NCBI GenBank assembly: GCA_022825945.1
Contig: JAJDVS010000009.1
Coordinates: forward strand, 1-60,959
DNA from: Pseudomonadales bacterium
GTDB taxonomy: Bacteria; Pseudomonadota; Gammaproteobacteria; Pseudomonadales; Pseudohongiellaceae
DNA length: 60,959 bases
Direction of reading: 5' to 3'
In this document: positions 38,500 through 48,359 of the stretch, one piece after another
How positions within the stretch are numbered: the stretch's first letter is position 1
How the letters are laid out: every line of letters begins with the position of its first letter
The notes under the pieces: generated by a model
Database searches by the model: none
What the model saw: only the letters and a program-made list of their open reading frames with translations
What the model was told of the DNA's origin: nothing
Position numbers and translations under genes: made by a program

Positions 38500-40278
38500 T
38501 TGACTGTTTCGCGACTCCTGTTCTTGATTGCGCTGCTGGGGCTTGCGGGCTGTGGCGGTTCCGGCGGGGCGCGGGATGCGGCGGTGGCTGAACCGGCGGC
38601 GGATACTGTGGCGGCCTTGCTGGCTCGGGCCGATGCCGCCGCCGGCTCCGAGGCCGCCTTGCTGCGGATGGAAGCCGCCGGGCGGCTGCTGGAAGAAGGG
38701 AAATTCGCGGAAGCGGCCGCGGTTGCGGACGCCGGGTTCCCTCCCGAGCCGGAACTGGCAACCGGGCTTGCGCTGTTGCGGACCCGCATCGCCTTGGCTG
38801 CGAACGATGCCGCCGGGGCCATGGCGCGGCTGCGTGAAATCGCGGCGCCGGGGCGGGGGGAAGAAGGCTATATCGACTATTACCTGCTGCTCGGCGATGC
38901 GGCCAATGCCGTGGAGCAGCCGCGGCAGGCCATTGCCGCCTGGACCGAGGCGGCCATTTTGCTCGATGGCGAGACGGGCGAGGAGGTGCGCCGCAAGCTC
39001 TGGGCGACGCTGGAAAGCCGCGGCGCCCGGGAACTGGAGGAAATGGCCGCCGCGAGCACGAGCTATGAATTGCGCGGCTGGGTCGAGCTTGCCCGGGTGG
39101 TGGATTCCGGCGAGCACAGCATTCCACGGCAACTGGAGTCTCTGGTGAGTTGGCGCCGGGCCTGGGAGCAGCACTCGGCGGCGCGGCAATTGCCGGAACA
39201 GTTGCGCCAGCTTGAAGCGGCCTGGGACGAACGGCCGCGCCATATCGCCCTGATGCTGCCCCTGGGCGAAGCGGCCGGCGCGGCGATACAGCAAGGGTTT
39301 CTCGCGGGTTACTACGAGGCCCTGGCGGTTTCCCGGGAGGTGCCACGCATTTCGCTGTTCGACTCCACCGGCGCCGCCGATGTTCGCCCGCTCTACCAGC
39401 AGGCGGTGGATTCCGGCGCCGACCTGATCGTGGGGCCGCTGTTCAAGGACCTGGTCAACCAGTTGCTCGCCGCCGGGGAATTGCCGGTGCCGACCCTGGC
39501 GCTGAACTACACCGATGCGGAACCGCCCGCTGGCAAAGGCAGGCTTTTCCAGTTCGCCCTGGCGCCGGAAGATGAAATCGATGCGGTCATCGACCTTGCC
39601 CTTGAGTCGGGACACCGCAATGCGGCGGTGATCTATCCGGCCAACGATGTCTTTCTGCGTTTGCAGAACATCTTCGCCGAGCGCTGGCAGGCCCGGGGCG
39701 GTGAGTTTGTTGCCCGGGCGGCCTATCTCGGCAGAGGTGATTTCACCGAAGTGGTCAAGAACGTTCTCGATATCGACGCCAGCGAAGCGCGGCTTGCCCG
39801 GCTGCTCGATATCCTGCCCCGGTCGAACGTGGAGTTCACGCCGCGGCGGCGGCAGGATATCGACTTCATCTTCCTCATGGCAAACCCCCAGGTGGGGCGT
39901 CAGATCAAGCCCGCGCTCGATTTCTACTACGCCGAAGACCTGCCGGTTTTCGCCCTGCCCTCGATTTACGACGGCGCGGAAAACCCCGAGAGCAACCGCG
40001 ACCTCAACGGGGTGATTTTCGCCGATGCTCCCCTGATGTGGCTGAACGAGGACCCGGCGCTTGCCGCCGGCGGCACTGAACGCAGGCTGCAGGCGATGGG
40101 AATCGACAGCTTCCGGCTGTATCCCCGGCTCGGCCAGTTCCGCAAGGGACAGGTCACCAGTCTGCGCGGCGCCACGGGAGAGCTGCGCATGGAAGACAAC
40201 CGCCGGATTCACCGCCAACTCACGCCGGGGCGTTTCGAGAACGGCATCGCCGTGCCATTGGCGCAGCCCGGCGCCTGA
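38500..40278 (+). CDS. lpoA: Penicillin-binding protein activator LpoA
   Basis: An outer-membrane lipoprotein that activates PBP1A. Signal peptide with lipobox LAGC (Cys18), then a TPR-like helical domain (about 35-220), then the periplasmic-binding-protein-like LppC domain beginning RHIALMLPLGEAAGAAIQQGF and including VGPLFKDLV. 592 residues. The start is taken as TTG at 38500; another in-frame TTG lies 12 bases upstream. It heads lpoA-yraN-diaA-dolP. Confidence 0.93.
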   Translation: MTVSRLLFLIALLGLAGCGGSGGARDAAVAEPAADTVAALLARADAAAGSEAALLRMEAAGRLLEEGKFAEAAAVADAGFPPEPELATGLALLRTRIALAANDAAGAMARLREIAAPGRGEEGYIDYYLLLGDAANAVEQPRQAIAAWTEAAILLDGETGEEVRRKLWATLESRGARELEEMAAASTSYELRGWVELARVVDSGEHSIPRQLESLVSWRRAWEQHSAARQLPEQLRQLEAAWDERPRHIALMLPLGEAAGAAIQQGFLAGYYEALAVSREVPRISLFDSTGAADVRPLYQQAVDSGADLIVGPLFKDLVNQLLAAGELPVPTLALNYTDAEPPAGKGRLFQFALAPEDEIDAVIDLALESGHRNAAVIYPANDVFLRLQNIFAERWQARGGEFVARAAYLGRGDFTEVVKNVLDIDASEARLARLLDILPRSNVEFTPRRRQDIDFIFLMANPQVGRQIKPALDFYYAEDLPVFALPSIYDGAENPESNRDLNGVIFADAPLMWLNEDPALAAGGTERRLQAMGIDSFRLYPRLGQFRKGQVTSLRGATGELRMEDNRRIHRQLTPGRFENGIAVPLAQPGA

Positions 40279-40281
40279 ACC

Positions 40282-41916
<1,635 letters not shown>

Positions 41917-41955
41917 ACGCGCCCCGGCTCCCTGTTCGCAGGTTTCCGGATGCGT

Positions 41956-42591
41956 TTACGCGGACATTTCCCGCTCAAGCTCCGACAGGCTCGCCTTGAC
42001 CGAATCGCGGTTGAAAAGCCTTTCGCGGTATTCGATCAGCGGCCTGGTGCCGCGGTTTTCCGGCAACTCGATTCCCATCACCGGCAACCGCCACAGAATC
42101 GGCGTGACGCAGCAGTCCACAATGGTGAATTCGTCGCTCATGAAGAAAGGCTTTTCGCCGAAGATCGGCGCGGTGGCGATCAGGCTGTCGCGCAGCTTGC
42201 CGCGCATGGCTTCGAGTTCCCCGTCGTCGCCTTCATTGGCGAGCAGCGGGTCCACCAGGGCGCACCATTCGCGCCGCACCCGGTACATCCACAGCCGGCT
42301 CTGCGCCCGGGCCACGGGATAGACCGGAAACAGCGGCGGATGGGGAAAGCGCTCGTCGAGATACTCCATGATGATGTCGGACTCGTAGAGCACAAGATCA
42401 CGGTCGACCAGGGTCGGCAGGCTGTTATAGGGGTTCAGGTCCACCAGGTCTTCAGGCAGGTTGTCGCCGTCCACGTCAATGAGATCGACGGTTACCTGTT
42501 TCTCCGCAAGGACGATGCGCACGCGATGGCTGTAATGACTGACCGGATCGGAAAAAAAGGTCATTGACGAACGCTTCGCGATAACTCCCAT
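41956..42591 (-). CDS. sspA: Stringent starvation protein A
   Basis: A glutathione-S-transferase-fold transcription partner of RNA polymerase. The 211-residue protein shows KRSSMTFFSDPVSHYSHRVR, LNPYNSLPTLVDRDLVLYES and the family-invariant IIMEYLDERFPHPPLFPVYP. The start at 42591 has AGGA six bases upstream. It follows petBC on the same strand by 32 bp. Confidence 0.95.
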   Translation of the reverse strand: MGVIAKRSSMTFFSDPVSHYSHRVRIVLAEKQVTVDLIDVDGDNLPEDLVDLNPYNSLPTLVDRDLVLYESDIIMEYLDERFPHPPLFPVYPVARAQSRLWMYRVRREWCALVDPLLANEGDDGELEAMRGKLRDSLIATAPIFGEKPFFMSDEFTIVDCCVTPILWRLPVMGIELPENRGTRPLIEYRERLFNRDSVKASLSELEREMSA

Positions 42592-42623
42592 GGGCTTCCT
42601 CATGTGGGCGCTGCGGGCGCCGC

Positions 42624-44732
42624 TCAGTGATAATCCTTGCGGAATTCACGGCTCATCAGGGCCACGGAAACATACAGCAGGCCCAGAAAGAGCAGGACCC
42701 AGACACCCATCTGCTGGCGCCGGTGACGAATCGGCTCGCCGATGTAGTGGAGAAAATTCACCATGTCGGCAATCATGGCGTCGAATTCCGCAGGCTCCAT
42801 GCTGCCGGTTCCCGCCACATGACTCAGGCTGCACTCGGCGGGATCGCCGGCGCCGTGATCGTCGCAGATCACGTCTCCCTGCAATTCATACAGCACATTG
42901 GGCATGCCCACATTGGGAAAGATGCTGTTGTTCGTCCCGAATGGCCGCGCCGGATCGTTGTAGAACGAGCGCAGATAGGTGTAGAGCCAGTCCGGGCCGC
43001 GCACCCGGGAGATCAGGGTCAAATCCGGCGGCGCCACGCCGAACCATTCGTTGGCGTCGTCTTCCGCCAGCGAATTGCGGATATGGTCGCCGATCAGCGA
43101 ATCGTCGAACACCAGGTTTTCCAGCACGAGTTCGTGGGGAATATCGAGATCGTCGGCGGTGCGTTCATAGCGGGCGTAGCCGAGTGCATGGCAGGAAACG
43201 CAGTAGTTCATGTAGTAGTTGAAGCCGCGCTGCAGCGAGGGCTTGTCCAGAAAATCGGTTTCCACGTGGTCCAGGTCCAGATTGCCGGCTTCGGCGGCTT
43301 CCGCCCGTTCCGACACGAGCATCAGCGGCAGAATCACGAGCAGGGCGATGAGCACGATACTGCCGATCAGTTGCGGGATGCTGATCCAGCGCCCGGTGAT
43401 CCGGTCCGGCGGCTGGGCCGTCTTTTCCCGCCGCGTGTACCAGGGCATGAGGAAGAAGTAGCCAAAATAGACCGCGGTCATGATCTGGGCCAGCAAGGTC
43501 TTGGCGGGGCTTACCGCCTGGGTCCCAAGCACGCCGAGAATGAAGAAGCTGACCACGAAAAGCATCAGCGCCACGCGGCTGTACCAGCCCTTGTAGCGCA
43601 TCGAGCGCACTGGGCTGCGGTCGAGCCAGGGCAGGAAGAAGAGAATCGCGATGGCGCCGAACATCACCAGCAGGCCCCAGAATTTCGCGTCGATGCCGAA
43701 CAGCGGCACGGTCACCGCCCGCAGCATCGAATAGAAAGGCGTGTAGTACCAGACCGGGGGCACGTGTTCCGGCGTTCTGAGCGAATCCGCCTCCTGGAAA
43801 TTCGCCACTTCCAGGAAATAGCCGCCCATCTCCGGCGCGAAAAAGATCACCGCGAAGAACACGATGAGAAACAGCACCACGCCGCCGAGATCGTGGAACA
43901 GGGTGTAGTAGGGATGGAAGGGTACGCTGTCCAGGGGTACCCCGTCAGGCCCCTTGTGCCGCTTGATCTCGATGCCGTCGGGGTTGTTGGAGCCCACCTC
44001 GTGCAGCGCCAGGAGATGCAGCACCACCAGGGCGATCAGCACCATCGGCAGGGCCACCACGTGCAGGGCGAAGAAACGGTTCAGCGTCGCCCCGGAAATG
44101 AGATAGTCGCCGCGCACCCAGATCAGCAGATCCTCGCCGATGACGGGAATGGCGCCGATCAGCGACACGATCACGTTGGCGCCCCAGTAGGACATCTGGC
44201 CCCAGGGCAGCACATAGCCGAGAAAGCCTTCCATCACCAGAATCAGGTAGATGGCCATGCCGAAGATCCAGATGAGTTCGCGCGGCCGCTGGTAGGAGCC
44301 GTACATCAGGCCCCGGAACATGTGCACATAGACCACGAAGAAGAACGCCGAAGCCCCGGTGGAATGCACATAGCGCAGCAGCCAGCCCCATTCCACGTCG
44401 CGCATGATGTATTCGATGGACGCGAAGGCGGCGTCGGCACTCGCGGTGTAGTTCATCGTCAGCCAGATCCCGGAAAGAATCTGGATGACCAGCACCGCCA
44501 GGGACAGCACGCCGAAGAAGTACCAGAAATTGAAATTGGCCGGGGCATGGTACTTCGACATGTGCGTTTCCCAGGCCTTGACCACGGGAAGTCTTGCGTC
44601 GAGCCAGCCCACCAGGCCCATGAATCCGACCGTCAAGCGACCGGGAGGGCGTGCCTCGCCAGCACCGTCGGCGGCTGCTGATTCCGATGCTTCATCCACC
44701 GCGACCTCTCCCTGCCCGCCTGTCCCGCTCAT
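42624..44732 (-). CDS. Fused cytochrome b - cytochrome c1
   Basis: One 702-residue frame encodes both the cytochrome b and c1 subunits of the ubiquinol-cytochrome c reductase. Cytochrome b (about 1-440) has heme His pairs 123/137 and 224/239, and the Qo motif reads PVWY (326-329) rather than PEWY. Residues about 455-481 are a hydrophobic segment ending SERAEAAEA, like a signal peptide for c1. The c1 part has heme motif CVSCH (511-515), the axial Met region in PNVGMPNVL, and a C-terminal anchor. The layout is like Bradyrhizobium FbcH, which is cut after synthesis. It overlaps petA by four bases. Confidence 0.92.
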   Translation of the reverse strand: MSGTGGQGEVAVDEASESAAADGAGEARPPGRLTVGFMGLVGWLDARLPVVKAWETHMSKYHAPANFNFWYFFGVLSLAVLVIQILSGIWLTMNYTASADAAFASIEYIMRDVEWGWLLRYVHSTGASAFFFVVYVHMFRGLMYGSYQRPRELIWIFGMAIYLILVMEGFLGYVLPWGQMSYWGANVIVSLIGAIPVIGEDLLIWVRGDYLISGATLNRFFALHVVALPMVLIALVVLHLLALHEVGSNNPDGIEIKRHKGPDGVPLDSVPFHPYYTLFHDLGGVVLFLIVFFAVIFFAPEMGGYFLEVANFQEADSLRTPEHVPPVWYYTPFYSMLRAVTVPLFGIDAKFWGLLVMFGAIAILFFLPWLDRSPVRSMRYKGWYSRVALMLFVVSFFILGVLGTQAVSPAKTLLAQIMTAVYFGYFFLMPWYTRREKTAQPPDRITGRWISIPQLIGSIVLIALLVILPLMLVSERAEAAEAGNLDLDHVETDFLDKPSLQRGFNYYMNYCVSCHALGYARYERTADDLDIPHELVLENLVFDDSLIGDHIRNSLAEDDANEWFGVAPPDLTLISRVRGPDWLYTYLRSFYNDPARPFGTNNSIFPNVGMPNVLYELQGDVICDDHGAGDPAECSLSHVAGTGSMEPAEFDAMIADMVNFLHYIGEPIRHRRQQMGVWVLLFLGLLYVSVALMSREFRKDYH

Positions 44733-45313
44733 GCCGTGTTCTCCTCGTCAATGCCGATGACGAGAATATTGTCGCCCTCGTAGGAGTGGGGCGGCACTTC
44801 CATGTTGCGGGATGCCGGCGAGCCGCTGTAGACCCGGCCCGCGAGATCGAAGCGGGAGCCGTGGCAGGGGCAGAAGAAACCGCCGTTCCATTCGGCGTCG
44901 AAAGGCTGCGGGCGCAGTTCGATGTGTGGCGTGGGGGAACAGAACAGATGGGGGCAAAGGCCGACGAGCACCATGACTTCGGGAGTGCGCGAACGGAACT
45001 CGTTTTGCGCGTACTCCGGCTGCTCGGGCTCCTCCGAATCGGGGTCGGCGAGCCGGTCCGGATCGCGGTTCAGGGCTTCGATCGCCTCGGGACTGCGCCG
45101 GACGATAAAGATGGGCTTGCCGCGCCAGGCGGGAATCGGGCCGAGCATTTCGCCCGGGGCGAGATTGCCGATGTCGATGCGGACCGGCGCGCCCGCGGCC
45201 CTTGCCTCGGCGCTCGGATTCCAGGATCCGATCAAGGGCGCCGCCGCGCCGGCCACGCCCACCGCGCCCAGCGCGGATGTGGAACCTGCCAGAAAGCGTC
45301 TGCGCGCCGTCAT
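44729..45313 (-). CDS. petA: Rieske iron-sulfur subunit of bc1 complex
   Basis: A 194-residue [2Fe-2S] protein with a Tat-type N-terminus (ARRRFLAGS) and one membrane segment. Cluster ligands are present: Cys120 and His122 in CPHLFC, Cys148 and His151 in CPCHGS, with disulfide Cys125/Cys150. The first box is unusual, since bc1 Rieske proteins normally read CTHLGC. The start at 45313 is chosen because AGGAGGT lies nine bases upstream; an ATG at 45322 would abut it. The gene is translationally coupled to petBC. Confidence 0.93.
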   Translation of the reverse strand: MTARRRFLAGSTSALGAVGVAGAAAPLIGSWNPSAEARAAGAPVRIDIGNLAPGEMLGPIPAWRGKPIFIVRRSPEAIEALNRDPDRLADPDSEEPEQPEYAQNEFRSRTPEVMVLVGLCPHLFCSPTPHIELRPQPFDAEWNGGFFCPCHGSRFDLAGRVYSGSPASRNMEVPPHSYEGDNILVIGIDEENTA

Positions 45314-45770
45314 GCGGGCCATTCCATACCTCCTGTCCGGTCATTCCGCGAGTATTCGCCTATCCCGTCATTCTGAGCGTAGCAGGCTTTCCCTTCATTC
45401 TGGGCAGGGCCGACTTCCCCGCCGTTCCGCGAGTAATCGCCCCTTCCGTCATTCTGCGCGAAGTCGCAGAATCTCCATGCGCGGCCACTGCTTGAGATTC
45501 CGCGACTTCGCTTCGCTGCGCGCGGAATGACGGTTGGAGTGCTCCGCTGCGCGCGGAATGACAAATCGCTGTTATTCATGCCAAGAACTTGCATTGGATA
45601 AGAAATTCCAGGAGCCTGCGCCGTAGGAATTCACGGCTGCAAATCCGCTCCCGTCCACGCCCCTGGCCGCTCGATTTCGTTGCATATCCACCAATATTCG
45701 CCTCAATCGACCGGCCAGGGGCGCGGCGATAACGAATTTTCGCTTTCGCGAATTCCTACGGCGCAGGCTC
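45314..45770. other. Repeat-filled gap between rpsI and petA
   Basis: There is no gene in this 457-bp stretch. It holds the expanded family A array A9 and the full element B5, separated by about 50 bp that contain nothing recognised. Transcription from rplM-rpsI into petA would have to cross both. Confidence 0.65.
45340..45562. repeat. Expanded REPIN-like array A9
   Basis: Four or five degenerate left half-sites (GTCATTCCGCGAG, GTCATTCTGAGCG, TTCATTCTGGGCAG, CGTTCCGCGAG) precede one complete unit (left GTCATTCTGCGCG, right GAGATTCCGCGACT...GCGGAATGAC). A further right half-site follows (GCTGCGCGCGGAATGAC). It begins 27 bp upstream of the petA start, so petA's promoter must be inside the array or beyond it. 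Confidence 0.78.
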
Positions 45771-45773
45771 CTA
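45610..45773. mobile_element. MITE-like element B5 (161 bp)
   Basis: A full B element at 45611-45771, exactly 161 bp, inverted relative to B1 and B6. The flanks are CA on the left and TA on the right. The right-hand TA and the terminal C form the TAG stop codon of rpsI on the minus strand. Confidence 0.82.
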
Positions 45774-46163
45774 GCGCTTGGAGTACTGCGGGCGCTTGCG
45801 CGCCTTGCGCAGACCCACCTTCTTGCGCTCGACTTCCCGGGCGTCCCGGGACACGAATCCGGCCTTGCGCAAGGTGGGCTTGAGTTCGCTGTCGTAGTCG
45901 ATCAGCGCCCGGGTAATGCCATGCCGGATCGCCCCGGCCTGGCCGAAACCGCCGCCGCCGCGCACGGTGACCCGGATGTCGAAACGCTCCGCCATATCCA
46001 CCACTTCCAGCGGTTGGCGCACGATCATGCGCGCCACTTCGCGACCGAAATAGGTGTCGATGGGGCGCTGGTTGATCACGATATTGCCACTGCCGCGGCT
46101 CAGATACACTCTCGCGGTGGAAGTCTTGCGACGGCCGGTGCCGTAATGCAGGCTGGTTTCCAT
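45771..46163 (-). CDS. rpsI: 30S ribosomal protein S9
   Basis: 130 residues, with [20 protein letters not shown] at the N-terminus and the C-terminal [17 protein letters not shown] whose last residues contact P-site tRNA. It is downstream of rplM by 36 bp. The stop codon TAG is formed by the edge of element B5. Confidence 0.98.
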   Translation of the reverse strand: METSLHYGTGRRKTSTARVYLSRGSGNIVINQRPIDTYFGREVARMIVRQPLEVVDMAERFDIRVTVRGGGGFGQAGAIRHGITRALIDYDSELKPTLRKAGFVSRDAREVERKKVGLRKARKRPQYSKR

Positions 46164-46199
46164 TTTGATGTTTCTTTCCGGGATTCGTTGCTGGGAGGA

Positions 46200-46631
46200 T
46201 TACAGTTTCAGGGTTCGCGGTTGCTGCGCCGAATGGGGATGCTCGCCGCCGGCGTAGACTTTCAGCTTCTTCAGCATGACCCGGCTCAGCCGGTTGCGCG
46301 GCATCATGCCCCGCACCGCGAGGCGAACCACCCGCTCGGGGGATTTTTCGAGCAACTGCTCGAAAGAGACCGACTTCAGCCCGCCGGGATAGCCGGAATG
46401 CGAGTGATACAGCTTGTCGCTGGCCTTCCTGCCGGTGACCCGCACCTTGTCGGCATTGATCACCACGACGAAGTCGCCGGTGTCCACATGAGGCGTGAAT
46501 TCCGCCTTGTGCTTGCCACGCAGACGAGCGGCAATGGCGCTCGCCATCCGCCCCAGGGTCTGGCCCTCGGCATCCACCAGCAGCCAGTTGCGGGCCACCT
46601 CGCCCTGCCGCGCACTATAGGTCTCCATCAC
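46200..46631 (-). CDS. rplM: 50S ribosomal protein L13
   Basis: 143 residues with [50 protein letters not shown] and MLPRNRL-type motif [21 protein letters not shown]. ATGs at 46631 and 46628 are equally possible starts. It is first of the rplM-rpsI pair. Upstream, 270 bp to the divergent serine hydrolase gene contain a partial family A repeat and the E-like motif CGCCATGGATGGCATG. Confidence 0.98.
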   Translation of the reverse strand: MMETYSARQGEVARNWLLVDAEGQTLGRMASAIAARLRGKHKAEFTPHVDTGDFVVVINADKVRVTGRKASDKLYHSHSGYPGGLKSVSFEQLLEKSPERVVRLAVRGMMPRNRLSRVMLKKLKVYAGGEHPHSAQQPRTLKL

Positions 46632-46773
46632 TCGATTCTTAAGCGGTTTTCGAAGGAGCGCGGATATTACCCGAGCCGCCCATGGGATTCAAGCGCTGTC
46701 TGCGCCGTCGAGACTTGGGCCAATCGAAGACTCAATGGTAACGCCATGGATGGCATGAACTCACAAAATTCCC

Positions 46774-46828
46774 GATGAGATCCTGCGACTTCGCGCAGGA
46801 TGACAGATAGGGAAGTGCGCAGGATGAC
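46774..46828. repeat. REPIN-like right half-sites A10
   Basis: Two tandem right half-sites (GAGATCCTGCGACTTCGCGC then AGGATGAC; and GTGCGCAGGATGAC) without a left hairpin, in the rplM / serine hydrolase divergent region. Confidence 0.7.
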
Positions 46829-46899
46829 GTGCAAGCCGCGGAGCGGTTTCAACCCCGTCGCGCCTTGTGGCACACTGGCGGTTTTGGCGGGAGATTGCG

Positions 46900-48084
46900 A
46901 TGTTCAGGGTTTGTGTGTTGTTGCTGGCTTTTGGGGTTTGCGGCCTGGCGCGGGGGGCCGGACCGGGAGTTGACGAGGTGCTTGGCCGGCTTGCCGAAAC
47001 CGGGGAGCAGGAAGGGCTGCTGTTCTGGTCCCAGGAGGACCGGCGGGTGGGGTTTGCCCACATTGCCGAGTTGTTTCCGACCCGGCGCATCGGGAAAAGC
47101 GACTCGCCCTCGCCCTTGCGCGAGGCGCCCGTTGAACTCGGCGATGTGCGTTATGAAGTCGATGGTCAGTCCTACTCGCTCGCCGATTATCTGGCCGACC
47201 CCGGCCATGTGGGAATGATCGTCGTTCGCGGCGACGATGTGCTGTTCGAGGATTATTCGGCGGGTAGCGATGCGGGCAGCGTCTGGATTTCCTTTTCGGT
47301 GACCAAGTCCGTCACCTCGATGCTGATCGGCGCGGCGATTGCCGACGGCTTTATCGGGAGCGTCGATGAGAAAGTCGTCGATTACCTGCCGCGACTGCGG
47401 GGAACAAGCTACGGGCAGGCGAGCATCCGCGATGTGCTGAACATGGCCTCGGGCGTGCGCTGGAACGAGGACTATGCCGACCCCGCCTCGGATGTGGCCC
47501 GGGCCGGCGGCGCCAACGGGCTGCCACTCGCCGGTTATCTGGCGACGCTGCCGAGGGCGGACGCGCCCGGCGAGACTTTCAACTACAACACCGGCGAAAC
47601 CAATCTCGCCGGGGAGATTCTGCGAGCCGCGATCGGCAACAATGCCTCCACCTACCTCAGCCGCAGGGTCTGGCAACCATTCGGCATGGAGCACGACGCC
47701 TGGTGGTCGCTGGGTTCTCCCGCTGGCGGCGAGCTCGGAGGCTGCTGCATCCAGGCTTCCCTGCGGGATTACGCCCGCATCGGGCAATTCGCGCTTCGCG
47801 GCGGGCTTCTGCCGAACGGCGAGCGCGTGCTGCCGGATGGCTGGATGCAGGAGTCCACCGAACCCTCGGACGCTTTCGAAGGCTATGGCTACCTGTGGTG
47901 GCTGTTCGAGGGCCGGGGCTATGCCGCCCGCGGGATTTTCGGGCAATTGATCCGCATTTACCCGGACGATGACCTGGTCATCGCCTTCCACGGCAATGCC
48001 GAGGCCGCCGTGGGGACGACATTTCACGCCCACCAGTACGCGGCGGTGGAAGCGATCCGCGATTATCTGGCGGTGGAGCCTTAG
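46900..48084 (+). CDS. Secreted serine hydrolase, beta-lactamase fold
   Basis: A 394-residue protein of the class C beta-lactamase / esterase / 6-aminohexanoate-dimer hydrolase family. The signal peptide is followed by the nucleophile motif SVTK (in SFSVTKSVTSML), the YNT motif (in NYNTGETN) and a C-terminal HGN in place of KTG. The substrate is unknown. The start has GGGAG eight bases upstream. It interrupts the block otherwise conserved between rplM and zapE. The TAG stop at 48082-48084 uses the first G of repeat C3. Confidence 0.87.
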   Translation: MFRVCVLLLAFGVCGLARGAGPGVDEVLGRLAETGEQEGLLFWSQEDRRVGFAHIAELFPTRRIGKSDSPSPLREAPVELGDVRYEVDGQSYSLADYLADPGHVGMIVVRGDDVLFEDYSAGSDAGSVWISFSVTKSVTSMLIGAAIADGFIGSVDEKVVDYLPRLRGTSYGQASIRDVLNMASGVRWNEDYADPASDVARAGGANGLPLAGYLATLPRADAPGETFNYNTGETNLAGEILRAAIGNNASTYLSRRVWQPFGMEHDAWWSLGSPAGGELGGCCIQASLRDYARIGQFALRGGLLPNGERVLPDGWMQESTEPSDAFEGYGYLWWLFEGRGYAARGIFGQLIRIYPDDDLVIAFHGNAEAAVGTTFHAHQYAAVEAIRDYLAVEP

Positions 48085-48175
48085 GGAAGCTCTGATCAAG
48101 TCAGAGCTTCCCTGCGGTACATGGAAGATAATGAAAAACTCCACGGATGGAGTTTTTCAGAGAATACTTAGAGTA
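48083..48175. repeat. Composite hairpin repeat C3
   Basis: Module 1 is GGGAAGCTCTGA / TCAGAGCTTCCC (48084-48112). Module 2 is the conserved core beginning with ATG at 48131, with GAAAAACTCC / GGAGTTTTTC (48133-48158). The A-run, stem and T-run make a plausible bidirectional terminator for the serine hydrolase gene. The plus-strand micro-ORF reads MKNSTDGVFQRIL. Confidence 0.78.
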
Positions 48176-48359
48176 GCGGAAGCGGCTTTCCTTCATCGCC
48201 AGAAGCCCGCGTCGCGAAATTCACGAAATTCCGGATTGACTGTAACCAGTTCCGCTGTGCAGCGTTGTATGTGTTGAATGGCATCGTTGCGGGGCTCGCT
48301 CGGGCGATGCCGGGGGGAACGACGGGCCGGCCATGCCGGCACTATTTTCGGAGAGACCA

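Noticed and set aside
42627-44681. 684-codon open frame opposite petBC
   Set aside because: Long antisense frames arise from the codon bias of GC-rich genes; the product is His/Glu-rich without domains, and the other strand has clear cytochrome motifs.
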